Shown: positions 28,666 through 39,874, numbered from the stretch's first letter. The stretch: 64,000 nt of DNA from Prochlorococcus sp. AG-442-M23 (GCA_003209655.1 QCPW01000004.1:104029-168028); one strand, 5' to 3'. Translations and numbers: made by a program. The notes: generated from the letters alone by a model not told the origin.

Positions 28666-28785
28666 CTAAATAATTAATAAGAATCTGAGCGCAAGCGGTA
28701 ACCACAGACATAGAAGAAGCATTAGTAAAAGAGTAATAGCATGGATATTTGGAATGTAATGCTCTTTTAAAATTTGTGTTTTCAT
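28666..28785 (-). CDS. 39-aa single-TM microprotein
   Basis: Manual translation MKTQILKEHYIPNIHAITLLLMLLLCLWLPLALRFLLII*. Confidence 0.4.
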   Translation of the reverse strand: MKTQILKEHYIPNIHAITLLLMLLLCLWLPLALRFLLII

Positions 28786-28942
28786 AAGTTATCTCGCTTT
28801 CTTAAGTTTGATTTCTCTTCTGATAAGCAACGCTATAACTACAACACACATATTCATTAAAAATACGTCTAATTGCATTTAATAAAAAAGTCTCTATTTA
28901 ATTTGTAGCAAAATTATTGATCTACGAATCAGGAAATGTAAA

Positions 28943-29131
28943 TTATATTGAGATTTTATCAAGCATCAATACATCTTGAGCTTGGATTGTATCTCTTTTA
29001 TCTTCATCTTCGGGATCTTTATAAGATTCAATTTCAGCTTGAATTTTTCTCTTATAAACTCCCTTAATATAATCAATTTCTCTTTTCTCTTTATTCAAGA
29101 TTGAGAATAGTGGGTGATTTTTTAAGTTCAT
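28943..29131 (-). CDS. small hypothetical protein
   Basis: ORF track. Confidence 0.5.
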   Translation of the reverse strand: MNLKNHPLFSILNKEKREIDYIKGVYKRKIQAEIESYKDPEDEDKRDTIQAQDVLMLDKISI

Positions 29132-29157
29132 AACAATATCCTAAAGATAAGTTTTGA

Positions 29158-29295
29158 TTAACTCCAATTTTTATCAGATTCAACAAAGCTATCCAATGTT
29201 TGCTGATTCCTAATTTCTTCCTCAAGAAGCTCTTCTTCTGATCTTTCTTCAATCTCAGATTTATGATCTTCTTTTAATATGGGTTTGGTAGACAT
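29158..29295 (-). CDS. 45-aa acidic hypothetical protein
   Basis: Manual translation MSTKPILKEDHKSEIEERSEEELLEEEIRNQQTLDSFVESDKNWS*. Confidence 0.4.
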   Translation of the reverse strand: MSTKPILKEDHKSEIEERSEEELLEEEIRNQQTLDSFVESDKNWS

Positions 29296-29636
29296 TTACT
29301 CATGACGACTACTCTTATGTTCTAACTAGTTAGATAAGCTGCCCGACTAATAAATATGTACGGTTTAAGGTACTTCTATATACGGATCAAGGATCAACAA
29401 TTGAATTTTAATATGGTTATGGTTGCGTAGATTTGAGTAAGTGCAAGATACAAAGATACTTCTTGCTGATTGTTATTTTATTTGGCAATATAAGTAACCG
29501 ACTCCAAAATTGGCACATCTAATTAAGGTGTTTCCATTAATGGCCAGAAAGAACTGAAGAAAAAAAGTCAGGGATTTTCTAATATTTTACTTCAGTTCAG
29601 CTGTTAAAAAGCTCCTACACACATACTTACTAAACA

Positions 29637-30419
29637 ATGAAAATTATCAAGAAACTCAGGTCGCTACCAGGCGATTCTCTGAGCGTTATACGTCGCACCC
29701 CGCCACTTGTCTTCGCAATGGCTGTATTATCTCTCGGCGGATTTATAGGTGCCTCCACGGTCCTTGTGAGAGGGTTCAGGATGGTTGAGAATTCCATTAC
29801 TGTTACAGGTGCAAGTACTGAAAGTTTTGAGAGTGATATTGCTAAATGGTCCGTTCAGGTGAGGGCAAGGGGAAAGACTCAGATCGACTCATTCAACAAG
29901 CATAAGGAGTCAATGAAAAAGACTATGAATTTCCTCAAAGCTAATGGAATCAAGGATGGCATTAAACAGGAAGTCTATCTTGGTCCCGCCAGCATCAAAG
30001 AATATGAAACCAAGCATCCCAAGACCAATGAAATAATAAGAACTGAATGGATTACATATCAGAGTATTGAAATCCAGAGTAATGATGTTCATCGTATTCA
30101 GAAGACCCACAGCAAGATAACTGAACTTCTTGGTGATGGTGTTTTAGTAAGACCAAGCTCTCCTGAATTCACTTATTCAAAGCTTGCTGATAAAAGAGTT
30201 GATATGCTCGCAAAGGCTGCAAAAGATGCACGAATCAGAGCTGAGGCTATCGCCCTTCAGGCAGGATCTGAAGTTGGTGGTCTTAAGAAAGTAAACACAG
30301 GTGTTTTCCAGATCACAGTTCCTAATTCAACGAGAGTAAGTAGCTGGGGTTCTTATGACACGACTACAATTAAGAAAGATATCACCGCTGTTATGGGAGT
30401 AACTTTTGCAGTTAAGTGA
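29637..30419 (+). CDS. SIMPL-domain (DUF541) protein
   Basis: 'ENSITVTGASTESFESDIAKWSVQVRARGKTQIDSFNKHKESMKKTMNFLKANGI'; markedly more G/C-rich than neighbours. Confidence 0.8.
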   Translation: MKIIKKLRSLPGDSLSVIRRTPPLVFAMAVLSLGGFIGASTVLVRGFRMVENSITVTGASTESFESDIAKWSVQVRARGKTQIDSFNKHKESMKKTMNFLKANGIKDGIKQEVYLGPASIKEYETKHPKTNEIIRTEWITYQSIEIQSNDVHRIQKTHSKITELLGDGVLVRPSSPEFTYSKLADKRVDMLAKAAKDARIRAEAIALQAGSEVGGLKKVNTGVFQITVPNSTRVSSWGSYDTTTIKKDITAVMGVTFAVK

Positions 30420-30423
30420 TGAC

Positions 30424-30519
30424 TTAAGGAGTGTTCTTTTTGCCTTTAAGGATCATCAGCAAAGGTAATCCAATAAGCATCAGAATCCCATCAATTAATA
30501 AGAAAGTATTTAGGTTCAT
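30424..30519 (-). CDS. 31-aa single-TM microprotein; ATGA-coupled to the upstream ORF
   Basis: Manual translation MNLNTFLLIDGILMLIGLPLLMILKGKKNTP*. Confidence 0.45.
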   Translation of the reverse strand: MNLNTFLLIDGILMLIGLPLLMILKGKKNTP

Positions 30520-30707
30520 TTATCTGTTTTTTCTGGGGTATTCCAATTTAGGGGTATCCCTTTTTTAACAAGACCTTTTTTTATATCAGCCATCTCTTTT
30601 TTGATTTTGTGGTAGTAGGCCAACTCTTCTGGATCATCAGAACCCAGACCATAATTCATGGTCGCTGCAAGATAAATTCTGTGCATCCGGTATGACGATA
30701 GTGGCAT
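30516..30707 (-). CDS. small hypothetical protein
   Basis: ORF track. Confidence 0.5.
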   Translation of the reverse strand: MPLSSYRMHRIYLAATMNYGLGSDDPEELAYYHKIKKEMADIKKGLVKKGIPLNWNTPEKTDK

Positions 30708-30946
30708 TATAAAGGGATAATCTTTCTTAATATATCTGAAGCTAATTGATAATTGTTTAAAATTTTTTTAGTGAAACCCAAAAAACTGTGTTCTATTAAT
30801 ACTTAAAGCTTAGAAAAAGAATATAAAAAGTGAAACTGTTGATCAATAATTAATAATTTAGATTAAATAATTCTTTAGATACATAAAGGTGTTGTTCAAT
30901 CTTACCTTTGCTCATATAAATCTTTTAGCAGCAGTGTTTTTGGTCA

Positions 30947-30958
30947 TGCCCTCGTCGG
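30947..30958. repeat. 12-bp copy of the tRNA-Thr 3' end (candidate attachment-site scar)
   Basis: TGCCCTCGTCGG identical to 31198-31209. Confidence 0.5.
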
Positions 30959-31197
30959 TATAAAGGATGAAAGGTTATGACACCCCTAAGACTTCTATTA
31001 GTGGTTATTTCTGACTTTAAATAATATTTATCGGGAACTTTTCGGGAATTTTTATGTTTTTGAAATTGGCTTATACTGAAGCCTTCTGAAAGATGTTTTT
31101 TGGCATTAAATCAGTATTCAAGCTACTTAAGCATAAAAAAGAGACCCCTATGAGTCCTTATGAATGCTAGTGATGGTTTATGATTTGCTTTTTCAAG

Positions 31198-31269
<72 letters not shown>

Positions 31270-31279
31270 AATTTAAAAG

Positions 31280-31361
31280 TGGGCCGGGTTGGATTTGAAC
31301 CAACGTAGGCAGAGCCAGCGGATTTACAGTCCGCCCCCTTTAACCACTCGGGCACCGACCC
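31280..31361 (-). tRNA. tRNA-Tyr (anticodon GTA)
   Basis: GGGTCGGTGCCCGAGTGGTTAAAGG...GGACTGTAAATCC...GGTTCAAATCCAACCCGGCCCA; long variable arm. Confidence 0.95.
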
Positions 31362-31470
31362 CCACTATTTGAACTTATCAGTTAATGGACACTTTTTGTG
31401 AAAATGTTTTGGTTTTTTTGTTTCTTTATAGATAGCATTTGTAAAGAAAAGACTTTTTGAGGATGGACAG

Positions 31471-31911
31471 ATGGATATTTTATTGATAAACGGACCAAAT
31501 CTAAATCTTTTAGGTACAAGAGAACCTGAAATATATGGTAATAAAACATTGAGTGATATAGAAAAAGATTTAACTAAAGTTGCTCAAGAAAAAAGTGTTA
31601 ATCTTGGATGTTTTCAAAGTAATCATGAGGGAGAAATAGTAGATAAAATTCAGGAATCTGTAAAAAGTATCCAAGGTATTCTTATTAATGCTGGCGCTTT
31701 TACTCATACCTCCATTTCTATTCGAGATGCTTTAATTGGATCAAAAATTCCATTTGTAGAATTACATATTTCAAATATTTTTAGTAGGGAAGATTTTCGT
31801 AAAGAATCTTTTCTAACTGATAAAGCTATAGGTATAGTTAGTGGATTCGGGATATCCAGTTATTCTTTGGCTCTTGATGGAATAATTGGATATTTAAGAA
31901 GTAAAGGTTAA
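31471..31911 (+). CDS. aroQ: 3-dehydroquinate dehydratase type II
   Basis: '[20 protein letters not shown]', '[11 protein letters not shown]', '[16 protein letters not shown]'. Confidence 0.95.
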   Translation: MDILLINGPNLNLLGTREPEIYGNKTLSDIEKDLTKVAQEKSVNLGCFQSNHEGEIVDKIQESVKSIQGILINAGAFTHTSISIRDALIGSKIPFVELHISNIFSREDFRKESFLTDKAIGIVSGFGISSYSLALDGIIGYLRSKG

Positions 31912-32520
31912 ATGCTAGTTGATTTTAAAAGGCCTTCTTCTCAAATAAAATACTTATCCTCGTCGACCTCAGATGAGTGGATCAAACTCGCGTTATCTAA
32001 TCCAATAGAGATTCTTATTGACCATGCTCACTGCGAGCGAAAAGCTGCAGGTGTAGCCGTTCAATTAATGTTTAGATATCCTTCTGAACCAAATTTAGCA
32101 GAAGTTTTAAGTCCAATCGCGCGAGAGGAATTAGAACATTTTGAAAAAATACTTTATTTTTTGAAGGATCTTGGCCATTCTCTCAAGGCTTTAAAACCTC
32201 CTCCATATGGTGCTGAATTGGCTAAGAAAATAAGAAAGGAAGAGCCTAATAGAATGCTTGATAGTTTCTTGATTTCAGGGCTGATTGAAGCAAGAAGTCA
32301 TGAAAGATTAGGATTGCTTGCTCTGAATTCTGAAGACAAATCTTTTAAAGTGCTTTATAGTTCTTTGCTTGAGAGTGAGGCAAGACATTTTGGAATTTAT
32401 TGGAAACTTGCGCAAACTAAATTTTCTAAAGATCAAACTTTCAAAAGGTTAGAGGAATTGTCTGAATTTGAGTCAGAAATACTCGCTGAGACTTTTTTTA
32501 TGCCAAGGGTCCATAGTTAG
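31912..32520 (+). CDS. miaE: tRNA-(ms2io6A)-hydroxylase MiaE
   Basis: 'DHAHCERKAAGVAVQLMFRYP', 'EELEHFEKIL', 'ARSHERLGLLA', 'SEARHFGIYW'. Confidence 0.9.
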   Translation: MLVDFKRPSSQIKYLSSSTSDEWIKLALSNPIEILIDHAHCERKAAGVAVQLMFRYPSEPNLAEVLSPIAREELEHFEKILYFLKDLGHSLKALKPPPYGAELAKKIRKEEPNRMLDSFLISGLIEARSHERLGLLALNSEDKSFKVLYSSLLESEARHFGIYWKLAQTKFSKDQTFKRLEELSEFESEILAETFFMPRVHS

Positions 32521-32537
32521 AAATAATCAAATTAATA

Positions 32538-33293
32538 ATGTTAATAAAAAAAAATTTCAAAGTATTCAGAGATTATAAAAGTGATTCTCCATCATTTACC
32601 ATCGTTGGGGTTGGCCCAGGAGATCCATCTCTCTTAACAATTGCGGCTGTAGATGCAATCAAAAAAGCAAAAGTTATAGTTTCCCCAGTTTCAGATGATA
32701 ATAAAAAGAGTTTTGCTGCAGAAATAGTCAAAAAATACACCAAATTTAAAAAAAATATATCTATTATTTTCCCAATGGCTAGGAGGGATTATGATCCTGA
32801 TGAAATATGGTCTAATGCTGTAGAGAAAATTGTGAAATTTATAAAAAATGGTGAATCAGTCGTTTTACTTTGTCTTGGAGATACTTCGCTATTTGCAAGC
32901 TCTTCAAATATTTTGAGAAAAATAAAAAATACTTATCCTGAAATCATTACCAAAACTATACCCGGCATTTCTTCTCTCTCAGCAGCAGCAGCCTTGAATG
33001 ATTTTGATTTAGTAAAAAAAGGAGAGACCTTGATAATCAAAGAATGCCCCTCTTCAAATTCAGAATTAACATCCCTTATCAGGGAAAGTGGAGGAAAAAA
33101 AACTGTTTTGGCAATTATGAAAGTTGGTAAAAGATGGAATTTAGTAAGAGAAATCTTAAAAAAAGAAGACATTATCAATAAATCACTTATAGCTTTAAGT
33201 GTTGGTATGCCTAATCAAATTATTCAATATGCATCTCAATATAAAAAGGACTTCATGCCTTATTTCTCTTTGATTTTGATAAGGTTTGACTAA
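32538..33293 (+). CDS. cobI: precorrin-2 C20-methyltransferase
   Basis: 'IVGVGPGDPSLLTIAAVDAIKKAKVIVSP', 'LLCLGDTSLFAS'. Confidence 0.85.
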   Translation: MLIKKNFKVFRDYKSDSPSFTIVGVGPGDPSLLTIAAVDAIKKAKVIVSPVSDDNKKSFAAEIVKKYTKFKKNISIIFPMARRDYDPDEIWSNAVEKIVKFIKNGESVVLLCLGDTSLFASSSNILRKIKNTYPEIITKTIPGISSLSAAAALNDFDLVKKGETLIIKECPSSNSELTSLIRESGGKKTVLAIMKVGKRWNLVREILKKEDIINKSLIALSVGMPNQIIQYASQYKKDFMPYFSLILIRFD

Positions 33294-33778
33294 TGAATAA
33301 AAAGGAAAATTTCGAAGGAAAACAACTTACATGGCCAATATCTCGGAAACTATTATATCTCATCCTCGAAGATAAGGTTAGTGATGTTTTTGTTTGCGAA
33401 TTGGTTTGGGAAAGACTTTTTTATACTAGAGGAAGAACTATAAATGATTGGGTTGCCAGTTTAATAACTCCTTCTTATTGGTCAAAAAAATTTGTAAAGG
33501 CTCCTCAAATCATTTCAGATCGAAAAGCATCAGTACATTTAACCCGATCAATACCAAAAGAACATAAGCAGGGATTGAAAAATTTTCTTAATTTTAAAGG
33601 TTATAAGATTAATGAATTGTACCCAAGAAGAACTAGAAGAGCGACCTCAGTAAATTGGTTGATTTATTGGGCTATAGAAAATAATTGTTTCTCAAATGAT
33701 AATGAGATAATCCCAATTCCAAGTTCACCGCCTGTTAATCCAGCAAAAGGACATTTTGGTGATCCAGAAATTAAATAA
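33293..33778 (+). CDS. DUF1823 cyanobacterial protein
   Basis: 'LTWPISRKLLYLILEDKVSDVFVCELVWERLFY'. Confidence 0.7.
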   Translation: MNKKENFEGKQLTWPISRKLLYLILEDKVSDVFVCELVWERLFYTRGRTINDWVASLITPSYWSKKFVKAPQIISDRKASVHLTRSIPKEHKQGLKNFLNFKGYKINELYPRRTRRATSVNWLIYWAIENNCFSNDNEIIPIPSSPPVNPAKGHFGDPEIK

Positions 33779-33851
33779 TTTTTTTGAATAAGGTAAATGA
33801 TTCTATTAAAGGTATAGTTGTAATGGATACTACTTTCATTGGAGAGAAGAA

Positions 33852-35228
33852 TTGATTCTTCCTACAATAGCAATTATCGGAAGACCAAATGTTGGGAAAT
33901 CTACCTTGGTGAATCGTCTTTGCCAAAGTAATGATGCAATAGTTTTTGATAGACCTGGTGTTACAAGAGATAGAACTTATCAAAATGCGTCATGGGGAGG
34001 TAAGGAATTTCAAATAGTTGATACTGGAGGTTTAGTTTTTGATGATGATAGTGAATTTCTCCCAGAGATAAGAACACAAGTTTTCTTAGCTTTAGAAGAA
34101 GCTTCACTCGCTTTACTTGTAGTAGATGGCAACCAAGGTGTTACAGATGGTGATTTATCAATAGCAAAATGGCTAAGAAATTCAAGCTGTAAAACAATTG
34201 TTGCTGTTAATAAATGTGAATCTACTACTCTTGGAATCGCTTTAGCTTCTGAGTTCTGGAAACTAGGATTGGGCGAACCTTATCCTGTTTCTGCTATTCA
34301 TGGTTCAGGCACTGGAGATCTTTTAGACCTTGTTATTGATGGCCTTCCTGATGATTTTAATATTGAGGATAATGAAGATAAAATAATGATGTCGATTATT
34401 GGGAGACCAAATGTCGGTAAATCTAGTTTGCTAAATGCTATTTGCGGTGAAAAAAGAGCAATAGTTAGTGATATAAGTGGAACTACAACTGATTCAATCG
34501 ATACTCTTATTAAAAAAGATCATCATCTTTGGAAAATAGTTGATACTGCTGGAATAAGAAGAAAAAAAAATGTAAAGTATGGAACTGAATTTTTTGGGAT
34601 TAATAGAGCCTTTAAATCTATTGATAGAAGTGATGTTTGTGTCTTAGTTATAGATGCTATAGATGGTGTGACTGATCAAGATCAGAAATTGGCAGGGCGC
34701 ATAGAAGAGCAAGGAAGAGCATGTGTTATTGTTGTGAATAAATGGGACCTTGTAGAGAAAAATAGTTCTACAATTTACCAAGTAGAGAAGGAACTTAGAT
34801 CAAAATTATATTTTTTGAATTGGTCAAAAATGATTTTTATATCAGCTTTGACTGGTCAAAGAGTTGAAAATATATTTGAGCATGCTCTTAGTGCTGTAAC
34901 TCAACACAGAATGAGAGTCGCGACATCAGTTTTTAATGAGGTCCTCAAGGAGGCGATTGGATGGAAAAGTCCACCAACTAAGAGGAGTGGGAAACAAGGA
35001 AGACTTTACTATGGTACTCAAGTAAAAAATCAGCCTCCAACCTTTACTCTTTTTGTAAATGACCCCAAATTATTTGGAATCACATATAGAAGATATATTG
35101 AAAAACAGATTAGGGTGAATCTTGGGTTTGAAGGCTCTCCAATATCTTTAATTTGGAGAGGAAAGCAGCAAAGAGACTTAGAAAAGGAGACATCAAAAAA
35201 GAATATTAATATTATTCAAAAGGATTAA
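33852..35228 (+). CDS. der: ribosome-associated GTPase Der (EngA)
   Basis: two GTPase domains [14 protein letters not shown] and [14 protein letters not shown]. Confidence 0.97.
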   Translation: MILPTIAIIGRPNVGKSTLVNRLCQSNDAIVFDRPGVTRDRTYQNASWGGKEFQIVDTGGLVFDDDSEFLPEIRTQVFLALEEASLALLVVDGNQGVTDGDLSIAKWLRNSSCKTIVAVNKCESTTLGIALASEFWKLGLGEPYPVSAIHGSGTGDLLDLVIDGLPDDFNIEDNEDKIMMSIIGRPNVGKSSLLNAICGEKRAIVSDISGTTTDSIDTLIKKDHHLWKIVDTAGIRRKKNVKYGTEFFGINRAFKSIDRSDVCVLVIDAIDGVTDQDQKLAGRIEEQGRACVIVVNKWDLVEKNSSTIYQVEKELRSKLYFLNWSKMIFISALTGQRVENIFEHALSAVTQHRMRVATSVFNEVLKEAIGWKSPPTKRSGKQGRLYYGTQVKNQPPTFTLFVNDPKLFGITYRRYIEKQIRVNLGFEGSPISLIWRGKQQRDLEKETSKKNINIIQKD

Positions 35229-36142
35229 TGAATATTCTTACTAAATTTTCCATTGGACAATATGTTGATGGGAATAGAAGTTGGTTAAGAATTATCGACA
35301 GTAGATTAAAGATAATTGTAGTATTAATTTTTCTGATTACTCCAATCTGGGCAGGGCCATTGTGGAGATTAAGTTTAGTTATTTTTTTGATATTCCTTAC
35401 TTTTATAAGTTTGTTACCCTCAAGGGTTTGGTGGCGATCGCTAGTTTTTCTATTAGGTTTATCATTAATAATTGGATTTTTATCATTAATAGCCTTTTCT
35501 GATATGCAATCTCTTGATGGTCCTATAAGAGATCCGAATGAATTGAATTTAATTTTACAAAGTCAGGAAAAATGGAATATTTTAGAAATTTCATCTAAAA
35601 AAATAGGATTTTTAACGCTTGGTCCTTTTAACATTTCAAGAAAAGCTTTTGAACTAGGTATAAAAACATCTACCTTAATTTTTACTGTGATTCATAGTGT
35701 GAATTTGATGCTCCTAACAACACTACAAGAAGATATAGTTTGGGCATTAAGTTGGTTTATGAATCCTTTGCGAAAAGTTGGATTACCTGTTGATAAATGG
35801 CTTTTTCAATTATTATTAGCTTTGCGATTTATTCCTCTAGTTCAAGAAGAATTCCAGAATTTACTGAAATCAGTATCAGTAAGGTCAATAAATCTTAGAA
35901 GTTTAGGATTTAAAAAATCTATTAATGTTTTTTTAACGATTATTGAAAGATTATTTTTAAATATTTTCTTAAGAATCGATCAAGGGGCTGATTCATTACT
36001 TTCTAAAAAAAATATCCCTATAAGAACTGATAGATTTAAAACTTTTGAGAAGAAAAATTATCTAACTTTTATTTGCAATTCATTATCGATATGTTTTATT
36101 TTCATAGCAATTTTTCTCAGAAAACAGTATGGTGCATTGTAA
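35228..36142 (+). CDS. ECF transporter T component (CbiQ family)
   Basis: 'DSRLKIIVVLIFLITPIWAG', 'LLALRFIPLVQEEFQNLLKSVSVRSIN'. Confidence 0.8.
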   Translation: MNILTKFSIGQYVDGNRSWLRIIDSRLKIIVVLIFLITPIWAGPLWRLSLVIFLIFLTFISLLPSRVWWRSLVFLLGLSLIIGFLSLIAFSDMQSLDGPIRDPNELNLILQSQEKWNILEISSKKIGFLTLGPFNISRKAFELGIKTSTLIFTVIHSVNLMLLTTLQEDIVWALSWFMNPLRKVGLPVDKWLFQLLLALRFIPLVQEEFQNLLKSVSVRSINLRSLGFKKSINVFLTIIERLFLNIFLRIDQGADSLLSKKNIPIRTDRFKTFEKKNYLTFICNSLSICFIFIAIFLRKQYGAL

Positions 36143-36160
36143 ATAACATAGTATTTAAGT

Positions 36161-36427
36161 TTGAGTTCAGAGCGTTATTTAAACCATCCAACATTTGGGA
36201 TGCTATATCAAGTTTCTCTAGGGGTTGAGGGAAAGGATATTTATGCTACTTTGTATGCACAAAAAATGTTTTTTTTAGTCGAAATTAAACAACGAGAAGT
36301 TTTTTTTGAAGTTATACCCTATTTAGATGCTCGAAATCAGTCTGAATTAAACTTACAAAGAGCTAAAAGACAAGGATCAGAGGATTTTCCAAAATGGGAG
36401 AATTTATTTAGACAAACTTTTTTATAA
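36161..36427 (+). CDS. pipX: PipX, NtcA co-activator / PII-interacting protein
   Basis: 'YLNHPTFGMLYQVSLG...LYAQKMFFLVEI...YLDARNQSELNLQRAKRQG'. Confidence 0.93.
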   Translation: MSSERYLNHPTFGMLYQVSLGVEGKDIYATLYAQKMFFLVEIKQREVFFEVIPYLDARNQSELNLQRAKRQGSEDFPKWENLFRQTFL

Positions 36428-36430
36428 AAT

Positions 36431-37069
36431 TTGGAAATTTCTAATTACTTGCAAATAAAAAAGAAATTACCAATTAACGTAAATTTACTTGCCGTGAGTA
36501 AGGGTTTCGGTAGTCAAGAAATCAAAATTATTAATAATGAAGGTCAAAACGATTTTGGCGAAAGTAGATTTCAAGAAGCTATTGAAAAGAAATTCTTACT
36601 AAAAGATTTTAAAAATATAAAATGGCACTTTATTGGCAGAATTCAGAGTAATAAAATACGCAAAATAGTGCAAAATTTTGAATATATACATTCTGTAGAT
36701 TCATATGAAAAGTTATTAAAAATTTCTAATGTTTCCTTTCAAGAGAGGAAACATCCATTAATAATGTTGCAAGTCAAATTTAGTGATGATCCCAGTAAAG
36801 GAGGTTTTGATCCTAAAATATTGATAGAACAATGGGATCAAATCAAGGAATTTAAAAGTATCAAAATAAAAGGTCTAATGACTATTAACCCAAAAGGTTT
36901 GAGTTCATCCCAAAATATCAAACTATTTCAAAAATGCCGAAACCTTGCAGATTCATTAAAACTTCCTGATTGTTCAATGGGAATGTCGGGAGATTGGAAG
37001 GAAGCTGTAGAGGCAGGTTCTACTTGGTTAAGATTAGGATCAATAATCTTTGGAAAAAGATCATATTAG
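36431..37069 (+). CDS. YggS/PipY PLP-homeostasis protein
   Basis: 'NLLAVSKGFGSQEI', 'WHFIGRIQSNKIRKI', 'CSMGMSGDWKEAVEAGSTWLRLGSIIFG'. Confidence 0.92.
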   Translation: MEISNYLQIKKKLPINVNLLAVSKGFGSQEIKIINNEGQNDFGESRFQEAIEKKFLLKDFKNIKWHFIGRIQSNKIRKIVQNFEYIHSVDSYEKLLKISNVSFQERKHPLIMLQVKFSDDPSKGGFDPKILIEQWDQIKEFKSIKIKGLMTINPKGLSSSQNIKLFQKCRNLADSLKLPDCSMGMSGDWKEAVEAGSTWLRLGSIIFGKRSY

Positions 37070-37227
37070 TAAGTAATTAATTATTTTTTATAAAAAACTT
37101 GTTTTTAAACTTGCGGTAAACTATAACTAACGTTATTTAAGTATAGGTAGTTTATTCATTCATAAAGATGGGTTTATTACTTAAGGTTTCTTTGGCCTTA
37201 GTTATCAATTTCAAGAGGATTTAAAAG

Positions 37228-37803
37228 GTGTCACTTATTTCTAGATTAAAGGCAGTTGTTGCTGGTGATGATTATTTGGATGATGACTTCGATGAGTTAG
37301 ATTATGCATCAGAGGATGAATTAAATGGTCTAAATGATTTAAAACAAAATCAAAAAAATTCTAATGCCCTTTCAAACTCAAATCCATTTGAATTTATGAA
37401 TAAAAATAGATCATCAAATGTGGTCGGAATGCCTGGCATCTCTAATTTATCTTCTGAGGTAAATTTGATGGAACCCAGAAGCTTTGATGAAATGCCTCAG
37501 GCCATACAGGCATTAAGAGAAAGAAAGACTGTAATTCTTAATTTAACAATGATGGATCCTGATCAAGCACAAAGAGCTGTTGATTTTGTTGCAGGAGGTA
37601 CATATGCAATAGATGGTCATCAAGAGAGAGTTGGAGAAAGCATTTTTCTTTTTGCTCCTAGTTGCGTAAACGTAACTAGTTCTTTGCCAGAAGAAGCTTC
37701 TCCTTCTAATGTTTCTAGCAAAAAGAAATATCCATATAATCTAGAAACTAATACAACTCCAGAACCAGCTTGGGGCGAATCTAAATTATCCGCTTATTCT
37801 TAA
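37228..37803 (+). CDS. sepF: cell division protein SepF
   Basis: '[48 protein letters not shown]'. Confidence 0.95.
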   Translation: MSLISRLKAVVAGDDYLDDDFDELDYASEDELNGLNDLKQNQKNSNALSNSNPFEFMNKNRSSNVVGMPGISNLSSEVNLMEPRSFDEMPQAIQALRERKTVILNLTMMDPDQAQRAVDFVAGGTYAIDGHQERVGESIFLFAPSCVNVTSSLPEEASPSNVSSKKKYPYNLETNTTPEPAWGESKLSAYS

Positions 37804-37810
37804 TTAATCT

Positions 37811-38626
37811 GTGCCTAGAAAAATCGCAGTCATTGGTTTTGGAAATATTGCAAAAGCTATTATCACACCCTTATTTGATAAAAAGTTATTAGATCCCAGG
37901 GATGTTTATTGCTTAGTAAATACAAAAAAAAGTTTGGAGAGCATTAGAAAAAACTATAAATATGATATTAATATTTTTCAGTCAAACTGCAAAGATTCAG
38001 GGATTATCTGGGATTGCGAAGTTAAGCTTCTATCTGTTAAACCTCAGCAACTAAAAAATATAACTGTAATAGAAAAAAATTCTAATAATAATAGAAATTT
38101 ATTGGTTTCTATTTTGGCTGGTGTTTCTTTAGAGAAACTTATCAGAACATTCCCAAATCATAAATGCGTAAGGGTCGTTACTAATATTCCCATAACAATT
38201 GGAAAAGGTTTAACTGGAATTGCCTGGGGAGATGAAACAACAGCAGATCAGAAACAATTTACAAAAAGATTTTTTGAAAGTTCTAGTAAAATTTATGAAT
38301 TTTCTGAGGATTTGCTTGATATTTTTTTAGCATTAACGTCTTCAGGCCCAGCGATAATTGCATTGATTATTGAAGCTTTAAGTGACGGTGGTTTGACTGG
38401 TGGATTGCAAAAAAAACTTTCGGAAGAACTCGTAATGGAGATGATTTCAGGTACTATTAGTTTAATAAAAGATACTAATATAACAACTGCTGAGCTTAAG
38501 AATATGGTAACTTCCCCTGGGGGTACAACAATATCCGCGCTAAGGGTTTTAGAAAACAAGAGTTTAAGATCTGCTTTAATTGAAGCAGTAGTTTCTGCAA
38601 GTATTCGTAGTAAAGAATTTCATTAA
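37811..38626 (+). CDS. proC: pyrroline-5-carboxylate reductase
   Basis: 'IGFGNIAKAI', 'ALTSSGPAIIALIIEALSDGGLTGGL', 'MVTSPGGTTISALRVLE'. Confidence 0.93.
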   Translation: MPRKIAVIGFGNIAKAIITPLFDKKLLDPRDVYCLVNTKKSLESIRKNYKYDINIFQSNCKDSGIIWDCEVKLLSVKPQQLKNITVIEKNSNNNRNLLVSILAGVSLEKLIRTFPNHKCVRVVTNIPITIGKGLTGIAWGDETTADQKQFTKRFFESSSKIYEFSEDLLDIFLALTSSGPAIIALIIEALSDGGLTGGLQKKLSEELVMEMISGTISLIKDTNITTAELKNMVTSPGGTTISALRVLENKSLRSALIEAVVSASIRSKEFH

Positions 38627-38629
38627 ATA

Positions 38630-39790
38630 TTAAATACTCTTTAAAACATCTAAATAAAGTTCTTCCAAAGCTTCAATGTTTTTTTTGATTGTATATCTTT
38701 TTAATACTCTTGCACGTCCTTTTGCTCCTAGAGCCTTTGTAAATGAGGGATGATCTATCAAAATTGGAATTATAGTTTTTAATTGAGTTACAACATTATC
38801 AGTAGATATTACAATTCCAGCTCCATTTTCTATAACTTCACGATCAGCTCCAGCATCAGTTGCAACACATGCCGTTCCCGTAGACATCGCCTCTAAAAGA
38901 GATAAAGAAAGTCCCTCTACTAAACTTGGTAGAAAAAATACCTCTGCGATTTGCATAATTGCTACTCTAGTTTCTAAATCTATTTCTGATCCCCACCAAA
39001 TTAATTTATCTTTGCCTAGGTTAGAAAAACTATTTTCAAGAGTTGGCTTCATTGGACCGTCTCCAACAATTACAAGTTTGCAGTTATTAGTTTTTGTTTG
39101 ACGCCAAGATTTTAAAAGTGCTTCAATATTTTTTTCATTTGCAATCCTTCCCATATATAAAAAGATTCTTTCATTTCCAAGTTTGTTTTTTACCTGATCA
39201 TATTTTTTACTTTTTTCGCAAAAAGGTTTCCAAATATTTTCATCAACGCCGTTTGGAATAATTATTTGTTTTTCTTTAGGTACTCCTAATTTCTCAAGAA
39301 CATTTTTTTGAGGTTCAGAAAAAATAATTATTTTATCGAACTTTGCTAAAGAGGGAGCATAAAGTTGATAGGTTAATTGTTGAGTGCTCGCAGTTAGATT
39401 TCTATTTTTTGCATCAAATGGTGGATGAAATGTTCCTATAAGAGGAACATTAATTTCATTACAAAGCTCTGGAAGTCTAAAGTCTAAAGGAGATAGAGTT
39501 AGGCTTGCATGTACTATGTCAGGTTTTAGTCTTTCCAATGATAGCCTTAGCTCTTTTTCTGCCCTTGGCGAGGGTATTGTATAAACTTGAGATTTAATTA
39601 AATATGGGAGACTTACATCAGGATCATTTGCAAGAAATAATGGGTTTGATGAATTTGAACTAGAGGGATTGTCGAAATGAATAAAACTAATTTTATGCCC
39701 TCTGGCCTTTAATTCCTTAGTAGTTGAATTACCGTAAGTTACATTTCCACAAAAAGGGGATTTTTTTCCCAACCAGGCAACATGAACCAC
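38630..39790 (-). CDS. GT4-family glycosyltransferase
   Basis: 'IIIPNGVDENIWKP', 'FLYMGRIANEKNIEALLKSW', 'FFLPSLVEGLSLSLLEAMSTGTACVATDAG'. Confidence 0.88.
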   Translation of the reverse strand: MVHVAWLGKKSPFCGNVTYGNSTTKELKARGHKISFIHFDNPSSSNSSNPLFLANDPDVSLPYLIKSQVYTIPSPRAEKELRLSLERLKPDIVHASLTLSPLDFRLPELCNEINVPLIGTFHPPFDAKNRNLTASTQQLTYQLYAPSLAKFDKIIIFSEPQKNVLEKLGVPKEKQIIIPNGVDENIWKPFCEKSKKYDQVKNKLGNERIFLYMGRIANEKNIEALLKSWRQTKTNNCKLVIVGDGPMKPTLENSFSNLGKDKLIWWGSEIDLETRVAIMQIAEVFFLPSLVEGLSLSLLEAMSTGTACVATDAGADREVIENGAGIVISTDNVVTQLKTIIPILIDHPSFTKALGAKGRARVLKRYTIKKNIEALEELYLDVLKSI

Positions 39791-39874
39791 AATAATTGAA
39801 TTAACTATTTATTAAGTTAACAGGCAAAGGTGTCATGATCATATTTTTAAGATTTTAAATGCTTCATGAAAATG

